DNA of 64,000 nt from Cyanoderma ruficeps (GCA_008694505.1 VZDJ01004378.1:3832149-3896148); one strand, 5' to 3'. Counted from the stretch's first letter, positions 13,001-25,566 are shown. Made by a program: numbers and translations. The notes: a model not told the origin generated them from the sequence alone.

Positions 13001-16000
13001 ACTTTGTCATTACTTTTCCCATAATTTGCATGATTTCCAGTGTCTTACCTGTACAGAATACTTCAAGCACATATTCTGACAAGCTGTGCAGTTTTTTTAC
13101 GTCTAGAATCAGAAGCAAAATATTCTTCAGCACAAGAACTCTCAGTGACAGTTGATGTTTGAAGAATCAGGAGACACATCAGAGACAACAGATATCTTGT
13201 CTTCCCAAACAGTGGACATTTTCCTGAAGCAGTTACTAATAATTTATTTATTCCTATTTTAAATGTATAAATTATGTTTTTCATGAAATAGACTGTAATC
13301 TTTTTAGTTTTAAAATCTGTTGAGCTTCTGAACTTTTCATGTTTTTTTAATCATATCACCTGTAGGATTTTGAGTGTTGTTCTAAACTGTTAACATTCAA
13401 AGCTCTAACTCAGAAGGAGAAAAAGTAACAATTTCTATATTTTTGAAAAAGATAAACTAAATAAAGTTTTGTAAATCTCAAAATTAGATGGATGGTTTGC
13501 TATGACTGTAACAGTGCAATTTAAGCACTTTAAATTACAATATGAAATTTATTGTTGAGTGCTCCATTATGGATTGTTTATTTTTTTCTTGAACTTCAAG
13601 CTGGTAATATCTATCTGGACACTTGCCAGTTAAAGCTGGAATAACATCTTTCACATCTGAAAACTGCAAGCTGCAATAGCCAATGTAGTATGAAACTTCC
13701 TTCTCCATGGAAACGTTTGTTCCCTTCTTTGCTCCTTTAAGCATGTACCTCCACAGGCATGTGTGCTCTTATGAAGGTTGATGCTGGCTGTGTGTTGCAC
13801 TGTGTTCTCTGGGGTTCTTCTTTATGCTGAGCTCCTTCTTCTTTAGCATTTGTACTTTGGAGAGGAGGTATTTGATTAACCTTTTATACAGCAATCATAC
13901 TTACTTAAAGAAATTTGTGTAATTATTAACTGTCACTCAGTTCATACCTTACATGCTTTGTACTATTTCTGCAGACATCCTATGGATTTTTTTTTTGTTA
14001 TACTTACCTTTTTCTCTCTGTCTGTGCTGGTGTGTTTCTCACCTCAGGCACTTTTTCTGCGTTCATGCATTGGCAGCAGAGTGTAGTTGTAGTAGCCTTG
14101 CTTTCTGAAGTAATACAGATAACAGGATTATTGTAAATTCCACAGCACTGCCAGCAGACGGAAAAGACAAGAGAAAGCTGGCAGAAGATCTCAAAGTTTT
14201 TGTTTTTCTCATGTCAGTCTGGAGTACAGAAAAATAGTCCTGAAATCAGAGAACTTTTGATTCTTTTTTCTGTAAAAAGATGCAATTTTTTTTACATTTT
14301 AAAATGTTTTAATGTAATACCCAGTTATGATAAGGCAGTAAGAAAAAGTACAAAAGTTACAGGTATATTTTTGAAGAATTAATTATAATAAAACAGTTGG
14401 TCTCTATTAAGGGTCATTTGCTGAATGGGATACCAAGACTGCTTGCACATACTGGGTTTGCAAATTATCAGAAGAATCAAATTTTACTGACTGTTTCTTA
14501 GGGTTTACTCTGGCCGTTGATTCTTCCTAGCATAACCAAATGACCCTTCTCTGTTATTGTAAGTAATTTCCTTAGAGAGGATCAAATGTAGGTACTGAAT
14601 TAACAACTACATGGAAAACAGTAGCTTGTCCCATTCTAACATAGAGAGAGGATTGACTACATGATAGACCTTCTAAGTCAGTCTGAATTTTATTGTTTGC
14701 AAAGTTTGGGGAGTTTTTGTTTATTTGGTGTTTTTTTTAAGAATTTCTAGTATTGTACAAAGATATTGAAACTAAATGGAGATACAGTAGAATGCTCCCT
14801 ATTTATGACAGAGAAAAAAATTGCCTTGCTCTAGTTTTGCAGAAATTCAAAGATTTCACCAAGTAGTTCAGAGCTGGTTGTTTTGGGGGGAGCGGTTTAA
14901 CTAATGTCTGGTTTTGCTATTGCATTTTTCAGTTTTGGCTCTGAAAGGTGACCTCTGGTCCCATATCTCCTTTAATTAGAGTTCTACCCCCACTGATAAT
15001 GTAATTAAATGTCATTAATTTGATGTTAAATAATCTTAATTTTTTTTTCTTTCTTTACCTAATTATTTATTTAAAAGTGAGGAAAAGTCTGTTTTGAGCG
15101 TGGTGATAACTAATCATAACTAATCACATCTCTTCTAGCTATCTAACATTCTTGATTTTTTCATTACTTATCACCATATCAAGTCTATTTCATCAAAATA
15201 ATGATTGTATGAATGCTGGGGTCATGTCCAGAAAACTACAAGGCATTTGAATGCTACACAAAGTGTTGCTGTTTTTAGGTCACACTGAGATTGCAAGGTG
15301 AAGTTTATGAGTGTTAGTGAACACTTAAGTTCCAAATATAGTAAAAGAGAATAATTAATACACAGAAAGAGGTTTCAAATACCTCTCCCCATTAAGAAAA
15401 GGAAATGGAGTTAAGTAATGATGGGTAGAGGCTTTTGAAAGCTCTTTTTCTATTGGAATTGGCTATCTGTCTCCTTATGTAAGAGTGTGATTTGCAACCA
15501 AAACCAGTCTTCTGAAAAGAAGAAAATGGTTGTACTTTTCAGACGTCATGAGGCAGGTGACATTATGTAACTTCTTGCTGTCTATATATGTTAAAGATGT
15601 GCAAAGAGATAATTGAAGCATAAGGCCTATGGCGTGTGGTTAAGTTAGCAAGCAAGGAGCTAGGTGAAGTATCTGACAAACTGTAAACACGTACCTTGTC
15701 CTAGCTCTGACAAAGTCTATTCCTTCTATCCTTCTCTTCAACTAGTGTAAATAGAACAGTTCCCTGGAGATATTTTTTACTGCAGTAAGGTCTTAAATTT
15801 GCAATCTTTACACAGTCAACAGACCTATTGATTTTTACTGATAGTTTGAAGGGATTTATGACTGCAAAGTGAAATTCAGAGCAAATGTATTCTAACACTA
15901 CTGTCAGTAAATTCACTTAAAAGAAGTAGAGCATATCCCTGTAGGAGAATATTATTTGCTTTTAATATCCTGTAAGTCCAAATTGTCATGACCTGCAGCT

Positions 16001-19000
16001 TTAAATAAAGTGTGCAATTGAATGCTTTGGTGGAAGAGGTGCTGTATCACTATTTGCAATAGAATTAGCCTTTTGCATTAGTCAAGCATTAACGTTAAGT
16101 CCCTATATGCTCTGATGAAACTTAATGTAACATAATGCAATTGTTCAGCTGGTGGTCAGATTTTAATAACTCAGAGTTCTACAAATTGTTTCTGAAGTGT
16201 GCACAACCTAGGAGGTGGAAAGCATATGATGGAAAAATCACTGAAATGGATACACAGAACAGTCTCCGTGGCAAGGAACTACTTGAAATCTACCGCAGCA
16301 TTAGCACAAAGGACATCCCAAAAGATGAGAGAACATCTGTGCTGTTAACACTCAAATGTACAGTGAAGGTAAGGTTTAGCTTTCTATTTATGTTTAGCTT
16401 GAAGCTGTACTTTCCAAAGACGCTGTTACTTAATTATGTTGACACATAAGCAATGCTGCTGCTGGCAGACAAATGCCATGATGGTGGGCTGGCAGCTAGG
16501 GAACCTCATGTACTACCTGTGAGTGTAATTTACATTCCAGATACACTCTAAATTCATATTTCACTTCATCATGTGCATATTTGTCTTCAGGTTGTGTTAG
16601 AATTTTAACACCATGGTTTTAGACTTCTTTGTATATAAATACATAATACAATTTTAGTCCAAAGTTTAGTTTACTACTTAATATCAACCTTATGTGAACC
16701 ATGTCAGGGATATATGTGGCGATTACCATTTATTTTTTCTCAGTTCTTTGAAATATTTGTTTAGAGTCTTTTCTATCTATTGGTTTGGATTACCAGTTTT
16801 ATGGGTAGAAAATACTGATTTTTTTCTTCTTCTCTTTGCCCCTCACTCCCCGCCCCCACTGTTGCTGCTAGTATTTCCAATAAATCAGAAGCTGGTTGCA
16901 TTCTTTTTTAGTCTTTCATATTGGTTTTATTTATTTATTCATGTACAAAAAGAATGAGTTTCAAGGTCCTTTCAGGATGATACTGTTGACATCAGCCTAG
17001 AATAGAATGCTGCTTCCTGGCCTTATTAAAACAAACAAGCATCTTGCTGTTTGTTTGAGTAGTGCCAGTATTTGATTTAAAGTCACTATGGCATTGAGGG
17101 CATTTCTGGTTTATGAACTCTTGCCCATCTTAATACAAGTCAATATTGCTGTAGTGAACAAGTGAATTTCTGTAAAATAGCACTCTCTTTTACCTGAGAA
17201 ATCACTGAACTCTTCTGTCTCTCTCTCTGGAGAATTTGAAATACTTAAGTGACTAATTTCCAGGCATACTGTCCAAGTCCCCCATGCCTTTTGTGTGGTG
17301 GATTTTTTGGGTTTTCTTGTGACCTTTTTTTTAAACCCATCCATATTACACCTCCAATCTCATAGCCAAAGGAAACTTCTTAGGGAAATATTTCTTTGGG
17401 CTTTTGAGGACTTAAAATTTTGCACTTGTTGAGTACCTCTGCTAAGCATCTTTTAGTGCTTCCAGGCTTACAGTTCCTCACAGCTTTGGTATATATATAC
17501 AGACCCCTTAAAACAGAATCTGTAAGCATTCTCACTTTTGTAGTTCTAGTTTCATTGGAATTTTTTTCCCTGAGATACTAACAAGTTCTTCTGTGAACAT
17601 GTTCTTACAGGAACATACAGAGGTATGAATGGTAATGAGCATAGAATCCATAGCTTGCTTTCGTGTCTCATTGAATGATTTTGCTTGTTTGCTTCTTTAT
17701 TGTTACGCAGTTTATTTTCCTTTTTCTCTTCTTTTTTTTTTTTTTCAGGAACATGAATGTAAATTAACACAGGAAATAGTGGCGTTAATTGACAGGGAAG
17801 TTGATCTTATGTCAAGAGAGGTGAAAGAATGCAACTTGGAAGGACTGAGGAAAAGAATTTGTACATTATTTCTTCAGTATATCAAAATTCCAGACTTTAA
17901 CCCCAGAGTTGCTGGGTTACTTAAGGTATTATTCTTATTTTGCAGCCTGACATAGTGGCCATTGAATTAAAGAGAAGGGGGATGGAAAACATTGAAAGCT
18001 TTATTTTACATTTTGCTGTAGAATTGGTGGAGGAGTTCCTCAGGAAGTAAAATGTAGCAAGTGCATAGGCTTCCCACAGAGTTATATAGTCCTATTGGGA
18101 AGCATGGGGCATAGACGTGATTATAAGCACCTGACAAGTGGCTGGCAGCACTGAGAGAGCCCGGGACATCATGTCTGAAATAAAATAACTGAAAGTTGTA
18201 AGTGGTAGATCTTATGGGACGGTATCAGTAAAATGTAATAGTAAAGTGGTACCAATATACTGAGAGAGGAAGTCATATTTTCTCTCCTGATCAAGAAGCA
18301 GCATACCATGCATCCAGAACAGAGCATTGCTCATGTCAGTGTCTAGTGAGCTTCCCCCTAAGCAAAGCCTGTTCTGGCCTTCTGTTGTAGAATCAGTTGC
18401 TACTGTGTGCAAAGCAGATGTATTTAGTTTTGTGTTAGTGTTTTTCTTTTCTGACTACAGATTACAAATAAAAATATGATTCACTATCATATGTTGCTGC
18501 TCTAAGTAGCAAGGTCTGTTTTGCATCTATCAGAAGAGCATTCCTCGTACAGTGGTCAGTGTTATTTCAGGAGCAGACAATCTGTCAGATTTAGATGCAG
18601 ATGTTAGATTTAGAACCAACTAACAGTTAATTTTACACTAGGTTTATTAGCAGATGTATTATAGCCGAGACTGAAGATTATCAGACTACTCAAAACTATC
18701 CAGTTACAGACTTGGTCCCTCTGCACAGAGTTTACATTACATTTACATTTACATTCTTACCAGAACCCATGAAGGAATATGGGGATGAGGAGGTCACTAT
18801 CAAGTTTAGTCTGTTTTCTTCCTGTGTTGTTTCTGGACGTGTGGGTCTGATGATTTTGAATTCTTATGCCAAAATATTAATATGCCCCTAATCTAAAGTT
18901 TTATCTTTGTCATAAAGGCCAGATTCTACATGAAAAATCAAATGTGGGGAATTTAGTTTCTTTTTTCTCTGTGTTGTCATCTTTCCAGAATAGCTGACAA

Positions 19001-22000
19001 TCTGCATATATAAAAGCACCAGGAAGAGCACTGGAACATAATGTTTAGGATCTTCATATAGCTTAAAAATGACTTGACTGATTTATATAACTGATTTCAG
19101 CAAATGCCGTAAGAAAATACAGTGAGTCTTGGTATCCTATTGAAGAAAAATCACAACACTTTATTGGATATTTTAAAATAAATACTTCCAGTTTTTACAT
19201 AATAAAATACTTGCATAAAGATACAGAAGATGTATCCTGACAGTGTTACAGTGACATACAAGTAATACATAGATACCCTGTAGTAAATTAACTTTTTTTT
19301 TTTTTAATTTTTAGGTTCCACAAGATCCTTTGAAGCTTTATAAAAATGTTTACTTCTGTCATAGCTGTGAAAAGTACTTAGCACCTACTGAGTTTCTCAT
19401 TCCTGCAAATTCCCGCACCATTGGCAGATGTCGCTCATGTTACCAGCTTGATAATGAGGCTCGGAAACGAGAAGCATATTTGAAGTACAGGCTTATACTA
19501 GAAAATCTCAGGAAGTCTGAAGTTGATTATCAGGATGATAGTAAAATTGTTTTCTTAGTTCAGGTACTGCTGGTTTGACTATATGTCCTTTATTTTGTGT
19601 ATGTTGTTGACAGGTTGAGAAATGGGCTAAAAGCTACAGCTTCTTCCTGTGATATGTGATGTTCCACACCATAAAGAAGCAGCCCTTAAGCTCTTGAAAC
19701 ATAGGTGTACTTTTAAAAGTGGTTTGCAAGCTATACACTAAAAGAAGTCTAGCTGACATGTCAAAGAATCAGATGTTCCAACAACTATGCAAAAAAGTAT
19801 ATATGTATGTTAAGATGCTCTTTAACCAAGTGATCGTATGGCATGTGCATAGAATTTTTTTTTTAACCCAGTGCTTTATTTGGATTTTCACATGGGTGCA
19901 AGACTTGTAGAATGAAGCATGTTTCTTCCTTTTTAACTCTGCTTTTCATTTCAGCTTCCAGATCTGCAGTACCTGATTGAGAACGTATGGAACTGCCAGT
20001 CAGCTCTCAGTGCCAGCAGTGACTTGTATGATTTGGTTATGGTCAGGTGGGATAAGCAGCATGAGTGGTCTCCATGGAACACTATTCTCCTCACTAAAGA
20101 GGAGGCAGATGCACATCTTAAAATCTGTAACCTTCAGAAGGTAAATTTCAGTGGGCTTTATTTATTATTTGTGTTATGTTTTAATAGAATCCCGTGACTA
20201 ATTATGTTGGGCCAAATTTAGTCATTACACTTGTCCATGTTTAAATTGGCTCACTGTGACTATTTAAATGATTGCATATGTACTATTGAACAAAATTGAC
20301 ACTAATCCAGAAGGCATGTGGCATATACAGCTCATTCCATGTACCTGAACTCTGTCTTGTCTTATTCTCTCTCCTGAAATGTGAGAAGCTGAGTGGCCTC
20401 ATCCACGCTGCCTGCTGAGAACAGTGTCATGTGTGGGCTCTTCTTCAGATCAGATCAGACAAGAGCTAGCCTGGATGAAAAGCATACTAAAGACTAACCA
20501 TAAATACTTGACAATTGTGTGCCTGTGTTCTTGCACATGCTGTGGCCTCATTAGTTTCTGGTCTTCTAAATTTCACCAAATAGAAGAATGGTTCCTCATC
20601 TACAACTTATCTATTTGTGATAAAATTTGTCACTACTTTCGTACATAAATATCAGCTAAAAATCCCTTATTATGTAACCTTACAGTTTTCATTTAAGCAA
20701 TAGAAACACAATTTCTCTTCTGAGTTAAAACCACTTAGGACTGTGTTAAACTCTTCATCAAAACTGGTTTTTTGCACCAATCACCCTGCAGTTCCATATC
20801 TAAACATGGCAGTCTATGAAATATCTCTCCACTGAACATCATATATTAATTGTTGGGCCAAATTTAGCCGTTACACTTGTCCATGTTTAAATTGGCTCGT
20901 TGTGGCTATTGAAATGATTGCATCTGTACCATTAAACAAAATGGACTAGAGTATTTAGTTTTGCAAGGCACAGGAGAACCAAAGAGTATTTAGTTTTATA
21001 AGGCACAGGACAATCCAGTGAGCTGTGTTTGTCCTGCACTTAATAATGGTTTATTAAGCCTTTCAGCTCCAGGTTATTGATTTATGTAAGTAGCGATCTG
21101 CAAGTTGCAAGATCTGTAAGTTGCCTTGCATTCTTGTGTTCAGGGTGTTCTTAATTCAATTTTTAACACAATATATGTGCATCAGAAATGCAGCTTCAGG
21201 TGTTATGTATTGCTCTTCTTTTTAGAAGTCTTTAGAGGAAACTAAACAGACAGAGCAAATTAATTGCTCTCTTTAAGGTATTGCTGTACTGAGGACTCAA
21301 CTTTCTTCTTCTTCAAACAAAAGATTGTGAAATAAGGAAAATGAGGCAAAGATTGTGAAATAAGGAAAATGAGGCAAAGATAGAATATTGCAAGTTGAAT
21401 CATTGTTTTCCTTTACTGAAACAAAAAAGGCCTCTTAAGCCATTTATTTAATAGCAATTATTCATAGTGTTTTTATTTAATAGCAGTTATTCAAAGTGAT
21501 GACTACAGCAACAGCCAAAGGTTTTTCTTCAATTAAATATTCTGATTGTTTATTCCATCATCCAAATTACTACTAATAACTAGGAATTTGGGAAAATGTC
21601 ACTACTGCATGCAACTGCTGACTGAAATGCAGCAAAATACTTGCTGCCATGATTAGTTTAGTAAAATGACTCTGATTCTTATCAAAGAATGCCCCTACAG
21701 TCTTCACCTTGCAAATGGTCTTATCTAAGCGCTGCCTTATTTAATTTTCAAATGTGAGTACAAAGGTTCTGACCTGAAATAAAGAACTATATAAGTTTTA
21801 TCTTGTATGGATAAAAAAAAGTTACTGTGGTTTTAAAACATGACTAATATTTCACAAGGAGAAATTTTCACTACTGGGCCATAAGACATTACTATAGAAC
21901 TACAAAATATTTCATTATGTATATATACAGATAAATGATCTGCTTTAGTTTATTAAAGGGTCACTATCTATAATGTCCAAAATATGTCCAAATGTTTATA

Positions 22001-22247
22001 ATATAATGGTAAAATATGAAGCAACACATATATTTTTAGATAATTTAATTGTATTTATGGGATTTTAATTTGTTTTTCTTTTCAGACTTATGAAGGTCCA
22101 TTTATTTACAGAATAGAAAAAAAGCATATCCGGGCAAAAAACTACTTTTCTCAGATTCCTGTGATGTCATCATTTTTGCATAGAAGTAACAATCAGGCTA
22201 ATGCAAATTCCTACAAAAAACATAGTTCTTCAAAGTTAAAAAAGTGA
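3803..22247 (+). CDS. IQUB: IQUB, IQ motif and (normally) ubiquitin-like domain-containing protein, whole coding span
   Basis: Eleven coding exons join in frame into about 680 residues. IQUB (FAP253 in Chlamydomonas) is an axonemal adaptor that anchors radial spoke RS1 to outer doublets in cilia and sperm flagella and binds calmodulin through its IQ motif. Conserved blocks seen: 'KPFLGGFRN' (about 145), '[17 protein letters not shown]' and 'TPGKYF' (about 205-225), a degenerate IQ motif '[11 protein letters not shown]' (240-250), a charged helix (255-295), '[11 protein letters not shown]' (about 320), '[10 protein letters not shown]' and 'REVDLM' (about 424-445), a four-cysteine CxxC...CxxC element (about 496-525), and 'NYFSQIPV' near the C-terminus. 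Human IQUB, from memory, is about 790 residues; the shortfall is N-terminal, where the ubiquitin-like domain should precede '[10 protein letters not shown]'. The first 76 residues are acidic and poorly conserved. Identity is secure; the N-terminal model is less so. Confidence 0.93.
4320..4528 (+). mobile_element. CR1 3' end in IQUB intron 1
   Basis: Starts at 'attaggaaaaagttttttac' and runs through the 'gcccagggaggtggtggagt' block to 'gaaggtcccttccaaccta' and the terminal 'attctgtgattctgtga' repeat. This is the last roughly 200 bases of a CR1 in the same orientation as IQUB. It lies in the 985-base intron where the exon for the ubiquitin-like domain would be expected. Confidence 0.9.
5017..5166 (+). 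CDS. IQUB: IQUB coding exon 2
   Basis: Acceptor 'atttttag|ca', donor 'acag|gtaaat'; phase 1 to phase 1. The 50 residues end in '[10 protein letters not shown]', which matches the segment of human IQUB just after its ubiquitin-like domain ('VTVQTG' there, from memory). The earlier part is acidic and does not resemble a ubiquitin fold. Confidence 0.88.
5274..5449 (+). CDS. IQUB: IQUB coding exon 3
   Basis: Acceptor 'ttttaacag|gt', donor 'acacag|gtaaag', phase 1 to phase 0. Encodes the conserved 'KPFLGGFRN', '[12 protein letters not shown]' and 'CKETQ' segment. Confidence 0.93.
5691..5846 (+). CDS. IQUB: IQUB coding exon 4
   Basis: Acceptor 'tttttccccag', donor 'gca|gtaagt', both phase 0, 52 codons. 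Encodes the highly conserved '[19 protein letters not shown]' block and the start of the IQ region ('RRLEA'). Confidence 0.95.
7760..7970 (+). CDS. IQUB: IQUB coding exon 5 (IQ motif and coiled segment)
   Basis: Acceptor 'caaatctag|gt', donor 'gaat|gtaagt'. It starts with '[13 protein letters not shown]', a degenerate IQ motif: Gln242 and Arg246 are kept, but the final basic position is Ile. A Lys/Glu/Arg-rich helix and '[16 protein letters not shown]' follow. The exon ends in phase 1. Confidence 0.95.
9542..9589. repeat. Poly(T) tract with one undetermined base
   Basis: About 46 bases, nearly all T, interrupted by 'ctn' at 9561-9563; the single N is at 9563. It lies in IQUB intron 5. It is most likely a homopolymer where the assembly could not resolve the base or the length. 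Confidence 0.9.
11701..11876 (+). CDS. IQUB: IQUB coding exon 6
   Basis: The acceptor is 'gtgtctgcag'. It encodes '[19 protein letters not shown]' and onward to 'HLLGK', one of the best conserved parts of the protein. Two overlapping donors are present, 'gtaagg' at 11872 and 'gtcagt' at 11877. Only the second keeps the frame into exon 7 and gives the expected Lys-Cys junction, so it was chosen. Confidence 0.92.
16198..16368 (+). CDS. IQUB: IQUB coding exon 7
   Basis: Acceptor 'tttctgaag|tgt', donor 'gtgaag|gtaagg', phase 0 at both ends, 57 codons. Encodes '[20 protein letters not shown]' and '[15 protein letters not shown]'. The acceptor's polypyrimidine tract is poor, but the homology and frame fit exactly. 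Confidence 0.93.
17749..17925 (+). CDS. IQUB: IQUB coding exon 8
   Basis: A strong acceptor with a long T tract ('tttttttcag'), donor 'cttaag|gtatta', 59 codons in phase 0. Encodes '[20 protein letters not shown]' and '[18 protein letters not shown]', close to the mammalian sequence. Confidence 0.95.
19315..19563 (+). CDS. IQUB: IQUB coding exon 9 (four-cysteine element)
   Basis: Acceptor 'aatttttag', donor 'gttcag|gtactg', 83 codons in phase 0. Contains '[10 protein letters not shown]' and 'GRCRSC', two CxxC pairs about 24 residues apart that could bind zinc. It continues to '[10 protein letters not shown]'. Metal binding is inferred from spacing only. Confidence 0.95.
19955..20140 (+). CDS. 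IQUB: IQUB coding exon 10
   Basis: Acceptor 'ttcatttcag', donor 'cagaag|gtaaat', 62 codons in phase 0. Encodes '[20 protein letters not shown]' and '[16 protein letters not shown]', a conserved tryptophan-rich segment. Confidence 0.95.
20205..20947 (+). repeat. Diverged direct duplication in IQUB intron 10
   Basis: About 97 bases at 20205-20301 ('tgttgggccaaatttagtca...') recur at 20851-20947 with roughly ten differences and no length change. The copies lie about 650 bases apart in the same orientation. They do not resemble CR1 or an LTR. Confidence 0.9.
20949..21010 (+). repeat. Short tandem duplication, 35-base period
   Basis: 'gagtatttagtttt' followed by 'aaggcacagga' occurs at 20949-20975 and again at 20984-21010 with two differences, immediately after the second copy of the larger direct duplication. 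Confidence 0.85.
21321..21381 (+). repeat. Perfect 28-base tandem duplication
   Basis: The unit beginning 'aagattgtgaaataaggaaa' at 21321 is repeated exactly from 21349, plus a few bases of a third copy. The absence of differences suggests a recent slippage or duplication event. Intronic. Confidence 0.9.
22086..22247 (+). CDS. IQUB: IQUB coding exon 11 and stop
   Basis: Acceptor 'cttttcag|act'. Encodes '[20 protein letters not shown]' and 'FSQIPV', then a basic Ser/Lys-rich tail ending in 'KLKK' and TGA at 22245-22247. The last 20 residues are not conserved with mammals. Confidence 0.95.
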   Translation, partial: TYEGPFIYRIEKKHIRAKNYFSQIPVMSSFLHRSNNQANANSYKKHSSSKLKK

Positions 22248-22314
22248 ACTAAATTCCTTGGTTTTAAAGAAATATACTTTTTCATCAATACCCTAATTGT
22301 ACTACACAGATCAA

Positions 22315-22400
22315 AATAAACTTCTAAGGATAAAATAACTTGATCTCAATCAGTTAATTTAACTGCATTTCAAGTTTTGTAAACTCATTAAAAAAATAAA
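22315..22400 (+). terminator. IQUB: IQUB polyadenylation signals
   Basis: Canonical AATAAA hexamers occur at 22315-22320 and 22395-22400, 68 and 148 bases after the stop codon. Either would give a short 3' UTR. Which is used cannot be told from sequence. Confidence 0.6.
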
Positions 22401-23621
22401 ATGTTGTTAAAGAACTTCGTAAATTCTCAGTTTTTAGAGCAATGATTATTTTTCTGTGTATTCCTGCATTCCTTGGAACATTCTGTCTGTAGTGTAATAT
22501 TCCTGTTGGGCAAATTCTGTTAATTCTTTGTCACCCTTTAATTACAAAATTAATACTGTAGCACTGTATTAAATTTACTCTTCTTATCTTAAGCACATAA
22601 GGCAGAAACCCCCTCAGACCCTGGATTCTTACAGAATAACAGATATATCTACAGAATAGATATAGCTTTTCAGATATAGCTGCTTTGCCTTGCAAACATT
22701 TGTGCAAAAGAACAACTTTACATTTTGTAACTCAGCTAGATGGTCATAGTGGAACTGTCAGCATGTAATTATTGTATCCAAGATGTTGAAATTATTCTAA
22801 TTATTATAATTTGAGTATTATAATTTAAATATCATCATTTGAAATACACATTTCAGGCTGTTTGAAATATGTTTATTTTTGAGGAGTTTGTATTATTTGA
22901 AGAAGTAAATTCTCCCTGTAACTAAAAAAGTTTGTTTGGTCATAGTTACAGAGAAAAACATGATATGATGTAAATTCAAAAATCCAACAGAAAGTTGCAG
23001 GGTTCTTCTTGAAACCTCTATTATAGATGTGGTTTTGACCCAGCCTGTTGCTCTAACAGATGAAACTACCTAGGAAAAAGCAGTAGTATTTACAAAGAGA
23101 AATAAACACATATTTGGTAGGAAACAGCTGAAAATTGAAGTGACTCTCTCAACAGAACATGAACTGTAGAACCAGTACCTGACTGAGCAGTACATTTTAA
23201 CATGAGTGGAACCTTGCCATTGATTTCGCCATTAAATTCAGAATTTTAGTTTAATTTTAGTTAAATTCTGGATTTTAGTTCAGTACTAAACTAATTGTAG
23301 AATCACAGCTCATGAGCATTCCAGCTGACTTACATGCTTTCTGACATCTGAGCCTTAAGATAGGAATGGCTGCTAAGTCTGGATTTCCCCCAGAGTGATA
23401 AAAGAAGTTTTGAAGTAAATTATGGGTTGAATGGCAATGAGTCACATGGATAGGTACCTGCCTCTTTATAAAATTGTTTCTTTCCTTCCTGAACACATAT
23501 TTAAAAAGGTAATTTACAACTCCAGAAGGACAATTTAAATAAAAAGTAAGGAAATAGTTTGAACAAATGTGAAAAGCCAGTAGTCCACTGATTTCAACGT
23601 GAGGCGGTGTTGGAGGTTTCT
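22401..23621. other. Intergenic, nothing recognised
   Basis: AT-rich sequence after the IQUB 3' end. No exon, RNA gene or mobile element could be identified. Confidence 0.6.
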
Positions 23622-24540
23622 GGAATCCTGGAATCATTTAGGTTGTAACGACCTTTAAGATTGAGTCCAACCATTAACCTAACACTGCCAAATCCTCTAT
23701 TAAACTGTGTCTCTAAGTTCCACATCTATATGGCTTTTAAATACCTCCAGGTGCAGTGACTCCACCACTTCCCTGGACAGCCTCTTCCAATGCTTAACTA
23801 CCCTTTCAAGTAAAAATTTTTTCCTATTATCCAACATAAATCTCTTCTGGTGCAACTTGAGGCCATCTTCTCTTGTCTCTCTAGTCTGTTCACTAGCTTC
23901 ATTGCTCTTCTCTGGACATGTTCCAGCACCTCAATCTCATTCTTCAGTGAGGGGCCCAAAACTGTATTCAAGCTGCCGCTTCATAGTGAACAGCATTTGA
24001 GGTGTGACCTCACCAGTGCTGAGTACAGAGGGACTGTACTGCTCTAGTCCTGCTGGCCACACTATTTCTCATCCAGGCCAGGATGCCATCGGCCTTCTTG
24101 GCTACCTAGGCACAAGCTGGCTGATATTCAGTCAGTCATTGACCACCCCCACTTCCTTTTCCACAGGGCAGCTTTCCAGCCACCCTGCTCCCAGCCAGGG
24201 GAGCTGCCTGGAGTTGTAGTGATAAAAGAGCAGGATTCAGCACTTTTCCTTATTGAACCTCATACCATTGGCCTTGACCCATCGATCCAGCCAATCCAGA
24301 TCCCTCTGGAGAGCCTTCCTACCTTCTGTCGGATCAACACTCCTGCCCAGCTTGTTGTCTGCAAACTGATTGAGGGTTCCCCCCAATCCCCTCAATCCCC
24401 TCATCCAGATCATTGGTAAAGACAATAATCAGGACTGGCCCCAGTACTGAGCCCTGGGGAGCACCACTGGTGGCTGTGCACCGACTGGATGTAAACTCCA
24501 TTCACCACCATTCCCTGGCAGTGCCATTTAGTCACACTGT
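23622..24540 (-). mobile_element. CR1 LINE 3' portion, minus strand
   Basis: The 3' end lies at 23622 ('tggaatcctggaatcattta'), followed by reverse-complement CR1 blocks such as 'gactccaccacttccctgg' and 'tcttctctggacatgttcc'. On the minus strand near 24425-24237 the reverse transcriptase ORF C-terminus is readable: '[20 protein letters not shown]' and '[19 protein letters not shown]'. Frameshifts and stops make it inactive. It lies between IQUB and the next gene. Confidence 0.93.
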
Positions 24541-25516
24541 GAAAACTTCTGTGTAAATAGTTCAAAATTTGTGCTGGAAGTATAGCGAGTTGGATGCTGA
24601 CTAATATTTGGAACATACTTTTTCACAAAATAAGTGTCTTCTAACTAACGTGATCCTTCAAATCACTGTCCAAAAATGGCATTTGAAAGCATAGAAATGG
24701 AAAGTTTTAGAAAACATGTTGTATGGAAAGTGAGCTGTTGCAAGATAGAAAAAGTATTTTCAATACTTTGGATAGCTGAGTTATTTGTTAGGGCAAAGCC
24801 AAGTAAAACCAACATACTTAAAATAGTATGTATTTTTAAAAAATGTATCATAATTGAAATTAGCATAAAATCCTTCATGTTAGTGGTCTTTGGTTGCTAA
24901 TTTTAATTATTATAATTTTTTTGTTGATATTGTTACCGAATTTAAAACCAATTACTTTTTTACCATTTTTTGCCCATAGCATTTATAATTGCATTCCATT
25001 TCGATAACAAATTAATTTAAAATGTTCTCTGATAGTTATTGTATTGTTTCACCTATTTATGTAACTTATATATGATATAAAAAAAGGTACTGGACAAGTA
25101 TGAAGAATGAAAATGTTTTCTGTATCAGACAGTGGAGAATACTGGGAAAGCTGACTGAAAATATCAGAGTCAGAGTAAAGATACTGCATTTCTAGGAGAA
25201 GTCATTGTACTTTATCAGGAAAAGAAAACTGTTCAGCTAAAAGGTTAGTTTCTAATAGAACCAAGTAAATTCCTTAAAAGCACAGCTGATCATCTTTGCT
25301 TGTATTTCACAGAGATACTCAAAAGATGCATTTAGAATCTATTGGTAAAAAAGGCCTTTTGGGGCATAGATCCTTCCAGGATAATCAGAAAAAATTACTG
25401 CAAAGTGGCACTACCTCTTCAAATAATAGAATGTGAGGTGAAATTGTAACATTCACTTCTGGTAAGTGGCTGAAATGATAAGCTTATCAAGTCTCTTAAA
25501 TCGTAGATTAGAGGTT

Positions 25517-25566
25517 GAGATCATGAGGAATCCATATTCCTGAGATCATGAGGAATCCGTATTCCT
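25517..25566 (+). repeat. 25-base tandem duplication
   Basis: 'gagatcatgaggaatcc' plus 'tattcct' occurs twice head to tail, with one base different. Confidence 0.85.
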
